Shown one piece after another: positions 54,840 to 64,000 of a stretch of DNA of 64,000 nucleotides. The position numbers were made by a program, and so were the translations under genes. Source of the DNA: Rhodamnia argentea (Eukaryota > Streptophyta > Magnoliopsida > Myrtales > Myrtaceae); the NCBI RefSeq assembly GCF_020921035.1, contig NC_063152.1, positions 24,130,887-24,194,886 on the forward strand, in the 5' to 3' direction. Below the pieces are notes generated by a model. The model had not been told where the DNA came from, searched no databases, and was given only the letters and a program-made list of their open reading frames with translations. Numbering within the stretch: the first letter of the stretch is position 1; the number at the start of each line of letters is the position of its first letter.

Positions 54840-56462
54840 TCAAGTTGTACAGTGAGAAGTTACTCTGATTGTTTTCTGCTAATGAGTTCTAAATTGCACC
54901 ACCTTATTCCTATTTGGAAAGAGATGCAATTTCGCGCTAGAGTAACCACATTTGCATAGTTAGGGAGATTGTCAATTCCCTGTATATTGTACTTGCTGCT
55001 CGTTGGCCTAAGGAAGAAAAAAATTGGGTTTGATTTAGATAAGGATTGTCACATTTTATGTAGATCTTTGGACTTTGTTTGCAAGAACTGCTCACAATCG
55101 CTCATCAGAGCTTGCCGTGACAGCATTCACCAACTCCGGCTTTGAATGGGAGATGGGAATATCGGAAATACCCTTCTAACTTCTTATTTCAATATCTCTG
55201 CGCATCTTCTATTTCTGGAGTCGCAAGTTTCCCAAGTAGCTTCTTCCACGAAGCGAGTCCGACTGAAATGACTCATCTTCCATTGAAGCAAACCTCATTG
55301 ATGGTTTTCCCCTCAAGTCTTTTTCACCTTCCTCTTCTCTCTATAGTCAGTCAACTTCTATGTTCTCCTCAGACTCTCCTCTGTCATCTAACTGAACTCC
55401 CAATCTCTCTCTCTCTCTGACTTACTCAACCTCCAAGCAGTTCTTGCCGCAGTTGTGAGCTTTATCAGTGGCTCCCTCTTCTTCGTCTGCCTCCTGCAGC
55501 CACCGTATAGGAAACCGTGGCCACCCTGTCCGAGTCCAGACCTGCTCGATCTCGGACCTGAAGGAGAGCTCATCCATCACCTAGATGTGTGTATGTGTGC
55601 CTCTCTCTCTATTGGATTCTGTTGAGATCATGATTTCTTCATGCTCTTATCCATTTTCTGGTGTAAGATACAAGGATTTTTTTGTTTATTTATTTGCTCT
55701 CTACTGCTAGTTCTGCTGATATGGTTGGAGCTAGCAGATCAATTTGGATCGGTGATGCTTGTTATGACAAGCCCGCCAACTACTTGTGAAAAATTTCTCT
55801 AAAAATCGGACTTGAAATCGCGTCGATCTTGCTGAAGTAGTTACACGTGAATTAGAGAGGCATCAATCCAACACATAGCTATCCAATAAAGCAGTATAAA
55901 TCAAACAATGCAACAAAGTGCTCCAAAAAAGACAATCCATTCTTCAAGAAAAAGCACAAATCGATTTCATATTTCAAACGGCTGAAATTATTCTCCAAAT
56001 TCACAAAACTCGTTTTGTTATTTTTGCCGAACAAAGGAAAATAACGTCATTATTCAGCAAATAATTCGTTAAATTTTTTTTTCTATTTCATTATGTTTTT
56101 TTATTTTATGAAACAAACGGAGCGGAAATTTTGTGGTCGAACACCAAATCATATCTCATATTAGTTTTTTTTTTTTGGGGTCAAAATATCTCATATTTGT
56201 TTATATTGTGCTTTTACTAACAGAAGCCGAATTTTTCTACCCGGAAAAACCCCTGCTTTACATAACCTAATTTTCCAATCTCTCTCTCAGATCACACGAG
56301 GCACCAGTTTTGTGATTTGTTTATGAGGTTGTTTGTTTGAAACGCCCGGAAAGAGGAGCAATTTGGTATATTCGTTTACGTTACGATAATTTGAAAGTTA
56401 GAAGTGGGGTTTTACTTAGACATAAACTACCGTTTTGTTAAGACAGGAGGAAGTCGAACCGA
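54840..56462. other. AUG7 3' UTR and intergenic DNA
   Basis: The first few hundred bases are the likely 3' UTR of AUG7. At about 55394-55609 an open plus frame without ATG reads LLNLQAVLAAVVSFISGSLF then CLLQPPYRKPWPPCPSPDLL, a hydrophobic helix followed by a proline-rich segment. It looks protein-like, but I cannot name it or link it to other exons. The rest is AT-rich with no gene. Confidence 0.4.
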
Positions 56463-58527
56463 GGGAAATTCTTCAAAATGTCCTAAATTTATTACACTTT
56501 TGCCAATTCAATTTTTCTTTTTAAAATTTTGCTAATTGAGTTTATATATTTTGATAACTTGCCAATCGAGTCATATTAGCCGGAAATCACCGATGTGGAC
56601 GTCGGTTGCCCTACGTGGGACGGTCAGTCTTGATTTAGACAATTTTTATAATTGATCAAATATATATATTCTTTTCTTTGTTCACTTTATTTTTCTTTTC
56701 ATTGTGCCGGCGAGGGTCAACCCACCGTGAAGGCCCTTCTCGCCTAGGTATGGCGAGGGCCTTGGTGCCCGCGGCTGGCGAAGTAGCGATGGCCTTGCCC
56801 GGGGCTTTCGTGGCCTCGCTAGCCACAGGCAAGGCCTACTTGACCGGCGAGGGTCACAATTTAAAAAACAGAAAAAAAGAAGATAAAAAAGAAAAAAAAA
56901 AGAAAAATAAAGTTCGAAAAGTAATAAATTCTTTTAAATTTTTTAAAAAATTAAAAATACTATCTACGTCGGCGTTGGCTATGCCACTTTGGGCGATCGG
57001 CGTCCACATCAGCATTTGCTCGGAGATAGGACTCAATTGGCAAATTGTCAAAAGGTTTAGGGAAAATTTCAAAAAATGGCCTCAAGTGCCTTTAATTTTT
57101 CAAATAAGGGCCTGAAATGCTTAAATCGTTTAAAAAAAAAGGCCTAAACCAAGGGCAATTTAGTCATTTAATTTTTTTTCTCTTTTTCTTTTCTTTTTCT
57201 TTGCTATTTCCTCTTCTCTCCCCTCTCCATCTCCTTCGCCACCACCATACACACTGTCACTGCCAGTTTCGCATCCCCTCCCCTCCCCTGGTTCTGTCGG
57301 GGCGACTGAGAGTAAGAAAAATAAAAAGAAAGGAGCTTCCAAGGAGACTTTAGAGAGCTCAACTAAGCAACCAAAAAAAACAGGAAGGATTCTCAACGCC
57401 CCTCAAGCTTCGTCATTCGATGATCTTCACCGAAACTGATCCTTCTCGGACAGGTGACGCCTTTCTTCTGCCTTGTTTCTAGACGTGGGGGTCGTTCTGA
57501 GCGAACCAACGCGGAGAGAGAGCTCACAAAGGCAGGGCGAGTTCGGTTGAGAGGCCGAGAATGATGAAGAAGAAGTTTGGAAAAAGAAGAGAAAAGGAAA
57601 CAAGTCTCCTGCTCCCTCTGGTTCAGCTTCGCATAACCCCTCCTACTACCACACTCCCATGCTTCAAACGTCACAGAACTACAACAAAAAATGAGAGTGA
57701 GAGAAAAGAAGCAGTCCCAACCATCACGACGCTAGCCCAGCTAGTCGATCCTTCGCGGCCATCCGCCGATGCTACCCAGACGACCTTCATCGCCTCCATG
57801 AGCTAGTGTGAGCGAGCGAGTCGGAGTCCTCTCTTCGGCAGACGCCTACCATGAGTTCAACGGGAGGTCTTCACTGAGATCGTTGAGTTTTCCTCGAGTT
57901 TGGTTCGTCTTTGGGCTCAGTTTCGTGGCTTTCCGTTTATCTTGGTTGCGTTTGCCCGCATACGTGTTTGAGTTTGTGACCGTCAGTGATCCGTATCGGC
58001 GATCGCGGTGTAGTCCAGCGGGATTGAAGCACCACACCGGCGACTTAGCGGTGGCCCAGAGTTGATGAGGGACGGCTGCAGAGAGAATCTCTCTCTTTTT
58101 TCTTCTCGGTGGCCAGCAGCTGTGCCGGAGGGGAGGCGAGGGGGATGCGGGAATGGCCGGAGGGGAGGGAAGGGGACGGGTATGCAGGAGTGGCAGCCGC
58201 AACGTGTATGGTGGTGGCGATGGAGATGGAGAGGGGAGGGAAAAGGAAAGAGAGACAAGAAAAAGAAAAGAAAAAGAGAAAAAAAATAAAAAATAATTAA
58301 AGGACTGAGTTGCCCTTGGTTGTGGCACTTTTTTTAAACGATTTAAGCACTTCAAGTCCTTATTTGGAATAATGTCCACTTCAAACTTTTATTTGAAAAA
58401 TTGAGAACACTTGGGGCCATTTTTTGAAATTTTCCTAAAAGTTTATGATTTAATTAGTAAAATTGAAATGTTTAGAATTGAATTAGTAGAAGTGCAATAG
58501 ATTGAGGACTTTTTGGATAATTTTCCC
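56463..58527. repeat. P5-family element with full termini, interrupted by a MULE-like insertion
   Basis: The left end is GGGAAATTCTTCAAAATGTCC; the right end, read inward, is GGGAAAATTATCCAAAAAGTCC. Both are followed by 'caattcaatcctaaacc'-type units. Inside are ACGTGGAC/GTCCACGT words and a GC-rich core (56700-56850). The right arm is split at 57059/58437 by the element described next; removing it restores a repeat of about 690 bp. A weak flanking match (GTCGAACCG left, GTCAAACTA right) may be an old 9-bp target duplication. The open frames inside are repeat translation. Confidence 0.65.
57060..58436. mobile_element. MULE-like element with long inverted arms and a 9-bp target duplication
   Basis: The ends are GGGAAAATTTCAAAAAATGG on the left and, read inward from the right, AGGAAAATTTCAAAAAATGG. 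The inverted arms extend over 200 bases: GGCCTCAAGTGC, AACGATTTAA-type words, then a CT-rich/GA-rich pair around CCATACAC/GTGTATGG and CATCTCC/GGAGATGG. AAAGGTTTA (57051-57059) and AAAAGTTTA (58437-58445) are a 9-bp flanking duplication with one mismatch, as in Mutator-like elements. The 57300-58180 interior is GC-richer unique DNA with no transposase motif. It may be captured host sequence, but I cannot identify a source gene. Confidence 0.75.
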
Positions 58528-58681
58528 GTCAAACTAGTGTCTAAGTGAAACCCGCACACTACAGGAATAGAACATTCCGCTATATGATCTAGAGAAAGGA
58601 AGAATACAAAGGAGGCACCAGCTCACAAGAGCACGAGAATATTATTCAGTAACAATTGGGATTGATCTTCCATAAGTTCCC

Positions 58682-59690
58682 CTAAGATTTAAAAAGCCGC
58701 GCCATATGAAAGAAGTAGTGCAAGGTGCAATCGGCAGGCTTGAAGGACAACCTCATATTCCGAGTGTCGTATCCGATCAAGTTGTTCATCTGCGCCAAGT
58801 TGCCGTAGATCCTCACCATGCTCGGCTTCATCGCCAGGCATACGATGTCCTCCGCGACTCGTACGAAGGTGTTCGCTGAGCTCAGTCCCACATCCGCCCC
58901 CTTGAAGTGGAACGTCGCGGTAGGAATGGCGAGCTCTACGTCTTTCTTGGCCTTGTAACAAAGGCTAAGGAACTGAGACGGGGTCGTTTGCCCGGGGCAA
59001 TTTCACGGACTCGACCATGGCGGCTTCAATCTTGGCATAGAAATCCAGAGGCAGCAGCGTCAAGGTCGTGCCTGAGTCGATGAAGATGTTTCCTTGGTCC
59101 GCGGGGAGCGAAAGAGCCGTTGGATGTGAATTCTATCCTCGTCTTTTCGACGCTCACTGCTTCTAGGGTTAGATAGTAGAAAGTCTTTAGGTCCTTTTGG
59201 ACTAAAGGATTGGAGACGGTGCCGGGGCCAGTGGCCACGGCGTCGGCCCCGAAGTTCAATTTGCTAGAGACCTTACGATCCGAGGAACAGGGCACCGAGC
59301 AATAGGAGAATTTCCCGTCGGTAGCTTTCCCCAATTGGGATGTGAGTAAGAATATTCGCAAAGCCCCGCTCGTCCGCCGCAGGAGGTTTGGCCGATCGCT
59401 CTGCACGTCGGCGTTTGGCAGGAGATGTCCTTCTACGTCGAGGACACGCGAGGGTCGAATGGCGGGGTTGCTTGCTTGAGGCATCCGTGCACAGCTCACA
59501 CTGCGTCCATATGAGGTCGCTCCCTATGTCGACGATCCCCACGATAGTCACGGGCTGGTTCCCGAGCGAGATGTTCATGAGGTAGTCCCCGTTGTTGGAG
59601 GCGAGCACCTCGGAGGGCGTGTTCTAGTTGAGACGGTTGACCCGGAAAATGGAATGGCAAATAGCATTGGCCGTACGGTCCCCGTATTAC
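58682..59690 (-). pseudogene. CDR1-like aspartic protease pseudogene
   Basis: This is a decayed tandem copy of the intact protease at 61896-63227, colinear on the minus strand. The catalytic motif reads VDIGSD instead of ADTGSD, replacing the catalytic-loop Thr. The reading frame shifts soon after WTQCELCTD and again in the centre and C-terminal half; the end is recovered as FVRVAEDIVCLAMKPSMVRI. Relative to the paralogue, roughly 190 bases around the YSYGDSSYTLGT to NGIVGLGG region are deleted (junction near 59350). The stop after the DCT motif is lost, adding about 13 residues. The first 45 or so codons are missing: at about 59690 the copy runs into a P5 repeat end. It cannot make an active enzyme. 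Confidence 0.9.
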
Positions 59691-59850
59691 AACCGGTTTC
59701 GGACTGAATTGGCACAAAAAAAAAAAAAACAAACAAACAAACAAACTCACCCTCAAGCAAGCAATTTCGCACCAATGCAAAAGGTTTAAGACTGAATTAG
59801 CACTAATGCAATAAGTTTAAGACTTTTTTGACACTTTTCCCGTGTTCGGA
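59691..59850. repeat. P5-family fragment replacing the 5' end of the protease pseudogene
   Basis: It contains the end-type units AAAAGGTTTAAGACTGAATT and ATGCAATAAGTTTAAGACTT, then a TTTTTTGACACTTTTCCC terminus, with an A-rich/(AAAC)n run at 59718-59743. It separates the pseudogene body from its duplicated promoter. Confidence 0.6.
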
Positions 59851-59865
59851 TATATGAAAATGAAA

Positions 59866-60060
59866 TTTGAGAGGCAACATGTGATTTTTTTGGGCTTATT
59901 GGGAAGTGCGTATCTTAGGACAGGATGGGCAAAGAAATGCCTGAGAGATTGTAGTGCTGTGCCGAGGATGGAAATTAAGGATACGATGATTTATTACCTT
60001 CATCGATAGAGGAGCATTCAATGTTTCTTGATACAAAACGTGGGTAAGAAATTCAAAAGT
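59866..60060 (-). promoter_or_regulatory. Duplicated, decayed protease promoter
   Basis: It is colinear with the promoter of the intact gene (63265-63480): both contain GAAATGCCTGAGA, GATGGAAATT, GATTTATT and TCAAAAGTCTCATTG. The position of the TATATAAA element in the intact gene is GTATCTTAGGACAGG here, so the TATA box is lost. Confidence 0.75.
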
Positions 60061-60179
60061 CTCATTGAATAGGAAATTGTGAATGCAGGCGTAGCTAAAT
60101 TAGTTTGTAATCTTAAAATAAAAAAAAATTAAGACAAAAATGCTTGACCTTCTAAAAACGCAAGTTCTTGCACTAAAAT

Positions 60180-60700
60180 AATACTAGGAGAATTGCCTAA
60201 TCAGTCCTAAATCTATTGTAAATATGCCAATACAGTCTAACACTGTCCAATTTTGCCAATTGAATCTTTAAGGGTGAGTTTGTTTAATCGGAAATTGAAG
60301 AATTGGAAAACACTTTTTCGAAAAAATCATTGGTAATATCATTTCGAAAAATTAATCAACGAATAATATGTTCATTATTGACAACAACTTATGAAAACAC
60401 TTTTTATTTATTCATTTATGTAAGCGATACAAGCTATCATTTTTCCGATGGGAAAATGTTGTCCAAATCTTGAATTTTCCGTCAACAAACACACCCTAAT
60501 TTGGGATGAAATTCCAATGTCATCCTTTTGGAGAGGTATTAGGTAGGACAATCGGTGATGACGCCACGTCAGCTATTCCTGGTGAAAATTGATCGAGAGG
60601 ATTACATTAGAATTCCCGCACAAGCATTGATGACTAAATTGAAAAGTTTACATATGTATGCTATAATATGTTTAGGACTGATTGAACAATTTCTTCCATG
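60180..60700. repeat. P5-like repeat carrying a nested PIF-like MITE
   Basis: Units such as AGTCCTAAATCTATTG and TTTTGCCAATTGAATC (60200-60268) continue after the MITE with ACGCCACGTCAGC, GACTAAATTGAAAAG and ATATGTTTAGGACTG. The MITE at 60272-60496 separates the two halves. Confidence 0.55.
60272..60496. mobile_element. PIF/Harbinger-like MITE
   Basis: The left end is GGGTGAGTTTGTTTAATCGG; the right end, read inward, is GGGTGTGTTTGTTGACGG. TAA on both sides (60269-60271 and 60497-60499) is the target duplication. The 225-bp body folds as a hairpin (GGAAAACACTTTT and GATGGGAAAATG arms) and lacks coding capacity. Confidence 0.75.
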
Positions 60701-61239
60701 ACACATTGTATCTTTTTATCATTAATAACGAAAAATCATTACATATTACGTAGGATTATAAACTCATAAATTGCATATACATTATATTATCTGGCCGCAA
60801 ATAAGAAAAAAAAAAAAATGGCACATGGATGAACATGTCACCGCTAAGCAAAGACCATCATCGATCATGTTAAACATATTTGTAACTTTTTGGTCCCATG
60901 GAACTCCCATCAACAAAGGATGGACTCAAAGTGAATCGAACTCCAAAAAGCTTTGGACAAATAAATTTTCGTTAAGTTTTCATGCGAGTGATGTTCAATT
61001 TTGTCCCGTACTAATCAATAGTGTGGTTGGAGGAAGGTCTTTTTCCTTAATTTATTTTTCGATACTTAAATATTATTAGATGAGTTTGATGACCTCTAAT
61101 TAAGTACAACTTAATTGATTATCATGAGTGGAAAATCACTTAATTTGGTAAGTAAAGATTAACTTACAACTCTGAACAGTAAATTTAGTGCATCTTGCAA
61201 AGGTGGATTATCTTGAGCATCGGTGGATAATGAAAATTT
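60701..61239. other. Intergenic DNA, nothing recognised
   Basis: AT-rich. The plus frame at 60771-61079 has no motif and starts in an AT-rich run. Confidence 0.45.
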
Positions 61240-61745
61240 ATAGGATTAATGTCACGGAAAACCCCAAATCGGTACACCCACGATAAATTTATCCTAAATT
61301 ATTCTTTTGACCACCAAAAACCCCAAACTATATACTTGTGACAAATTTACCTCAAATTGGTACACATGTAATAAATTTACCCTCCGTTAATTTTTGTTAA
61401 ATCTAATGGTCAAATTGTTAAGTTGGATGGCATACGGCAATTCACGAGTGTACCAATTCGGGATTTTTAGCCTCCGTTTCTCATAGGTTTATCAATTTGA
61501 GATTTTTCGTAGTATTAATCCAATATAATGGAGAGTAAATTTATCACGGATATACCAACTTGAGGCTTTTCTTGATAAAAAAAAATTAGTTTAGAGTAAA
61601 TTTCCAACAAAAATACCAGTTTAGGGTTTTTCGTAGACAAAAAAATAGTTTGGAATACTAGTTTGGAGTTTTTCATGATAAAAAAATAGTTAAATTTGTA
61701 ACAGGTGTACCAGTTTGAGGTTTTCCATAATATTAACCCAAATTA
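61240..61745. repeat. Palindromic repeat, family P3
   Basis: It starts GGATTAATGTCACGGAAAAC, with CCCCAAATCGGTACACC following, and ends with the inverse phrase GTACCAGTTTGAGGTTTTCC and ATATTAACCC. The interior is degenerate units around 'gtgataaatttacc.caaattggtacac' that flip orientation near 61480. Confidence 0.65.
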
Positions 61746-61895
61746 ATAATGACAAATAATTCTCATGGTCTAGAGAAAATAAGGAGAAAATTAAGCAAAA
61801 AAAAAAAACCGAAGGCACCTAGTTACAAGAACACGAGAATATTATTCAGTAGAAAGCTAGAGCACCTAGGATGAAGACGCACCCTATGAAAGAAA

Positions 61896-63227
61896 TCAGT
61901 TCGAGGTGCAATCAACAGGCTTGAAGGACAACTTCATATTCTGGGTGTCGTATCCGACCAAGTAGTTCATCTGTGCCAAGTTGCCGTAGATCGCCATGTC
62001 GCCCGGCTTCAGCGTGAAGCATATGATGTCCTCCGCGACTCGAACGAAGGAGTTCGCCATGCCCAGTCCCACGTCTGCGCCCTTGAAATGGAAGGTCACG
62101 GTAGGGATGTTGAGCCCGACGTCCGTCGCGGCCTTGTAACAGAGGCTGAGGATCTGAGACGGGTCGCTCGCGCTGGGCAGCTTTACGGACTTGGCCATGG
62201 CGGCTTCGATCTGGGTGTAGAAATCTGAAGGCAGCAGCGTCAAGGTCGTGCCCGAGTCGATGATGATGTTCCCTCCGTCCGTGGCGGAAGGGCCTTCGGA
62301 GGGAAAATCTATCCTCGTTTTGCCGACGCTTACCGCTTCTAGGGTTAGGTAGTAGAAGGTCTTTTGCTCCCCTTGGATTAGAGGAGTGGAGACGACGCCG
62401 CTGCCAGCAACCACGGCATTGGCCCCGAAGTTCAATTTGCTAGATCTTCCACGCTCCGAGAAGAAGGGCACCAAGCAATAGGAGAATTTGCCGCCGGTGG
62501 CTTTCCCCATTTGGGAAATGAGCGAGGCGTCGCCACCCCCGAGCCCGACGATTCCGTTCATTTGGCCACCACCGAAGTTCCCGCCGTTTTCGTGTCCGCA
62601 CCCGAAGAGCACGTTGGGGAAGCTCACGGGCCTGCCCGAGGTGGACCCTATGGTGAAGGTCTCTGTGGCTAGGGTTCCCAGAGTGTACGAACTATCGCCA
62701 TAAGAGTAAGAATACTCGCAAAGCCCCGCTGCTTCGCCTTCGCCGCAGGAGGTTTGGCTGACCGCTCCGCACAGTGACGCGCGGCACGAGACGTCCTTGT
62801 ACGTCGAGGACTTGCTAGGGTCGAAAAGCGGGGGCGCTTGCTTGAAGCAATCCGTGCACGGCTTGCACTGCGTCCATATGAGGTCGCTCCCCGTGTCGGC
62901 GATCCCCACGATGGTCGCGGGCGGGTTCCCAAGCGAGACGTTCATGAGGTACTCCCCGCTCTGGGAGACGATCACCGCGGAGGGCGTGTTGGGCTCCCCG
63001 GCAGCGTTCGGGTTGAGACGGTGGGCACGGGCGATGGACCGGCGAATAGTGCTGGCCATGCGTTGGTACGGGGTGTCGGCCGGGTTGTAGAACGGGGACC
63101 TCGGCGACTCGCGGTGGACCAGTTCCATGGTAAAGCCATAATCCGAAGCGGATTCACATAGAATTGAGGATGCAAGAATCAGAGCGAAGGAAAGGAGAGA
63201 ACGGAATTTGAGAGAGGCCTCCTCCAT
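61896..63227 (-). CDS. CDR1-like (nepenthesin-type, A1 family) secreted aspartic protease
   Basis: One exon, 443 residues. A signal peptide is apparent (hydrophobic SLLSFALILASSILC, cleavage likely near residue 25), followed by a propeptide with FTMELVHRESPRSPFYNP, typical of the CDR1 clade. The first catalytic motif is DTGSDLIWTQC at 111-121, the second DSGTTLT at 324-330. The cysteine-rich insert after it (CKPCTDCFKQAPPLFDPSKS to CEYSYSYGDSSYTLG) is the nepenthesin-type signature. It ends LSFKPVDCTSN, the usual family end. Arabidopsis CDR1 is an apoplastic protease that promotes salicylate-linked disease resistance; the substrate here is unknown. The intronless structure is usual for this clade. 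Start choice: the first ATG, immediately before the signal peptide, 52 bases from a TATA box. Confidence 0.95.
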   Translation of the reverse strand: MEEASLKFRSLLSFALILASSILCESASDYGFTMELVHRESPRSPFYNPADTPYQRMASTIRRSIARAHRLNPNAAGEPNTPSAVIVSQSGEYLMNVSLGNPPATIVGIADTGSDLIWTQCKPCTDCFKQAPPLFDPSKSSTYKDVSCRASLCGAVSQTSCGEGEAAGLCEYSYSYGDSSYTLGTLATETFTIGSTSGRPVSFPNVLFGCGHENGGNFGGGQMNGIVGLGGGDASLISQMGKATGGKFSYCLVPFFSERGRSSKLNFGANAVVAGSGVVSTPLIQGEQKTFYYLTLEAVSVGKTRIDFPSEGPSATDGGNIIIDSGTTLTLLPSDFYTQIEAAMAKSVKLPSASDPSQILSLCYKAATDVGLNIPTVTFHFKGADVGLGMANSFVRVAEDIICFTLKPGDMAIYGNLAQMNYLVGYDTQNMKLSFKPVDCTSN

Positions 63228-63278
63228 CGGTGGAAACTGTGGGTTTCAACTTATAAGATTATTGGTTAAGTGCGTACA

Positions 63279-63286
63279 TTTATATA
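63279..63286 (-). promoter_or_regulatory. TATA box of the aspartic protease gene
   Basis: TATATAAA on the minus strand, ending 52 bases before the ATG. This implies a very short 5' UTR of about 20-25 bases if transcription starts about 30 bases downstream. Confidence 0.6.
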
Positions 63287-63699
63287 GGATTGGCAAGGAA
63301 ATGCCTGAGAAGATTGTAATTATGTGCAAACGATGGAAATTTGAAGGGTCGGTGATTTATTGCCCTTCAATGGTGAAGGAATAACCAAATTTTCTTGATA
63401 GAAAGATGAGAATATAATCTCAAAATTTAAGAAAAAAAGGGCAAGAAAATCAAAAGTCTCATTGGATTAAGAGAGATTGTTTAATCTTTACAAATTCAAG
63501 AGGAGGAAATGATTGACATTCCATGATTTGGGCGTTACTTTCCCTACGTGCATGGCGTTTCAGTGATTCTGAGATGTTTGAAGTTTATTAGGGTGGATCC
63601 GTTTAAGGGAAATTTGAGAAGTTTCTTCTCTCCCTCTCTTGCTTATAATACCTTGTGATAAAATCACTCGCCCAAAAGCACAAATTCTTTGCTATGCAA

Positions 63700-64000
63700 T
63701 AGCGCGGGAAAGTTACCGAATCGATCTTAAACCTATTTTACAGATGTCAACTCAATCCTCAACTTTCTACTTTGGTCGGTTTTGTTGTAAACCTGCCCGA
63801 AATTTCATTAGAGCTCTTTCGGTCAATTTTCACAAGAAGAAGATAGCCTGGCAATCTAGCCATCGCCAGCCATGCACGCTGCCACGTTAGCAGTTTTCGA
63901 CCAAACTTGGCTGAAAGGACTACTTGGAATAAATTATGTGCAAAGGATGGAAAATAAGGATATGATGATTCTATTGCCTTCATTGATAGAGGAGCATTCA
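63700..64000. repeat. P5-family fragment followed by a third copy of the protease promoter segment
   Basis: 63712-63925 carries P5-type units (ATCTTAAACCTATTTTACAG, GTCAACTCAATCCTCAACTT, GCCACGTTAGC). From about 63930 to the window end the sequence (AAAGGATGGAAAATAAGGAT, CTTCATTGATAGAGGAGC) matches the pseudogene promoter at 59967-60023. No protease coding sequence lies to its left, so it is a promoter fragment or the edge of another duplication unit. Confidence 0.65.

Noticed and set aside
57561-57806. Open frames inside the MULE-like element as a possible captured gene
   Set aside because: Peptides in all frames are low-complexity or Ser/Thr/Pro-rich, with no recognisable domain. Capture is left as a hypothesis only.

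Overview
This 64-kb window is plant nuclear DNA, from a dicot. The real genes are split by GT-AG introns with AT-rich, T-rich sequence. Intergenic DNA is AT-rich and packed with small, nested DNA transposons and palindromic repeats. Every clear protein is a plant family. I suspect a woody rosid, possibly Myrtales, from the general look of the repeats, but that is an impression only. I see no organellar, bacterial or viral block, no CRISPR array and no rRNA or convincing tRNA gene.

Genes, left to right. (1) 1-501, minus: 5' part of a DUF4220 membrane protein running off the left edge. (2) 18070-19713, plus: ASG1-type DUF1005 protein, two coding exons and a 2-kb leader intron. (3) 21785-25124, minus: tubulin-folding cofactor A, three coding exons, 113 residues. 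(4) 31757-35650, plus: NFD4/nodulin-like major facilitator transporter, three exons, 564 residues. (5) 36393-37233, minus: small B3-domain protein. (6) 40436-41743, minus: intronless plastid phosphate translocator of the XPT type. (7) 49427-54839, plus: augmin subunit 7, nine exons, 331 residues. (8) 58682-59690, minus: decayed CDR1-like aspartic protease. (9) 61896-63227, minus: its intact intronless paralogue. A HARBI1-like transposase fragment lies at 45368-45640.

From memory, ASG1, XPT and AUG7 are the consecutive Arabidopsis genes At5g17640, At5g17630 and At5g17620. The window therefore looks like an expanded version of that ancestral block. The cofactor A, transporter and B3 genes and many repeats now lie between its members. 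These genes do not form a pathway; they share a neighbourhood.

The accessory sequence is the unusual part. It holds PIF/Harbinger-like MITEs with TTA/TAA target duplications, an hAT-like MITE, and a 1.4-kb MULE-like element with long inverted arms and a 9-bp target duplication. It also holds several families of palindromic repeats built from degenerate units of roughly 35-45 bp. One of these is flanked by a 15-bp direct repeat and nested inside a MITE. A stretch of the ASG1 leader intron recurs inside the cofactor A intron. The protease locus is a tandem duplication with a third promoter copy at the right edge.

Exon joins were inferred by eye from splice consensus, reading frame and remembered family sequences.
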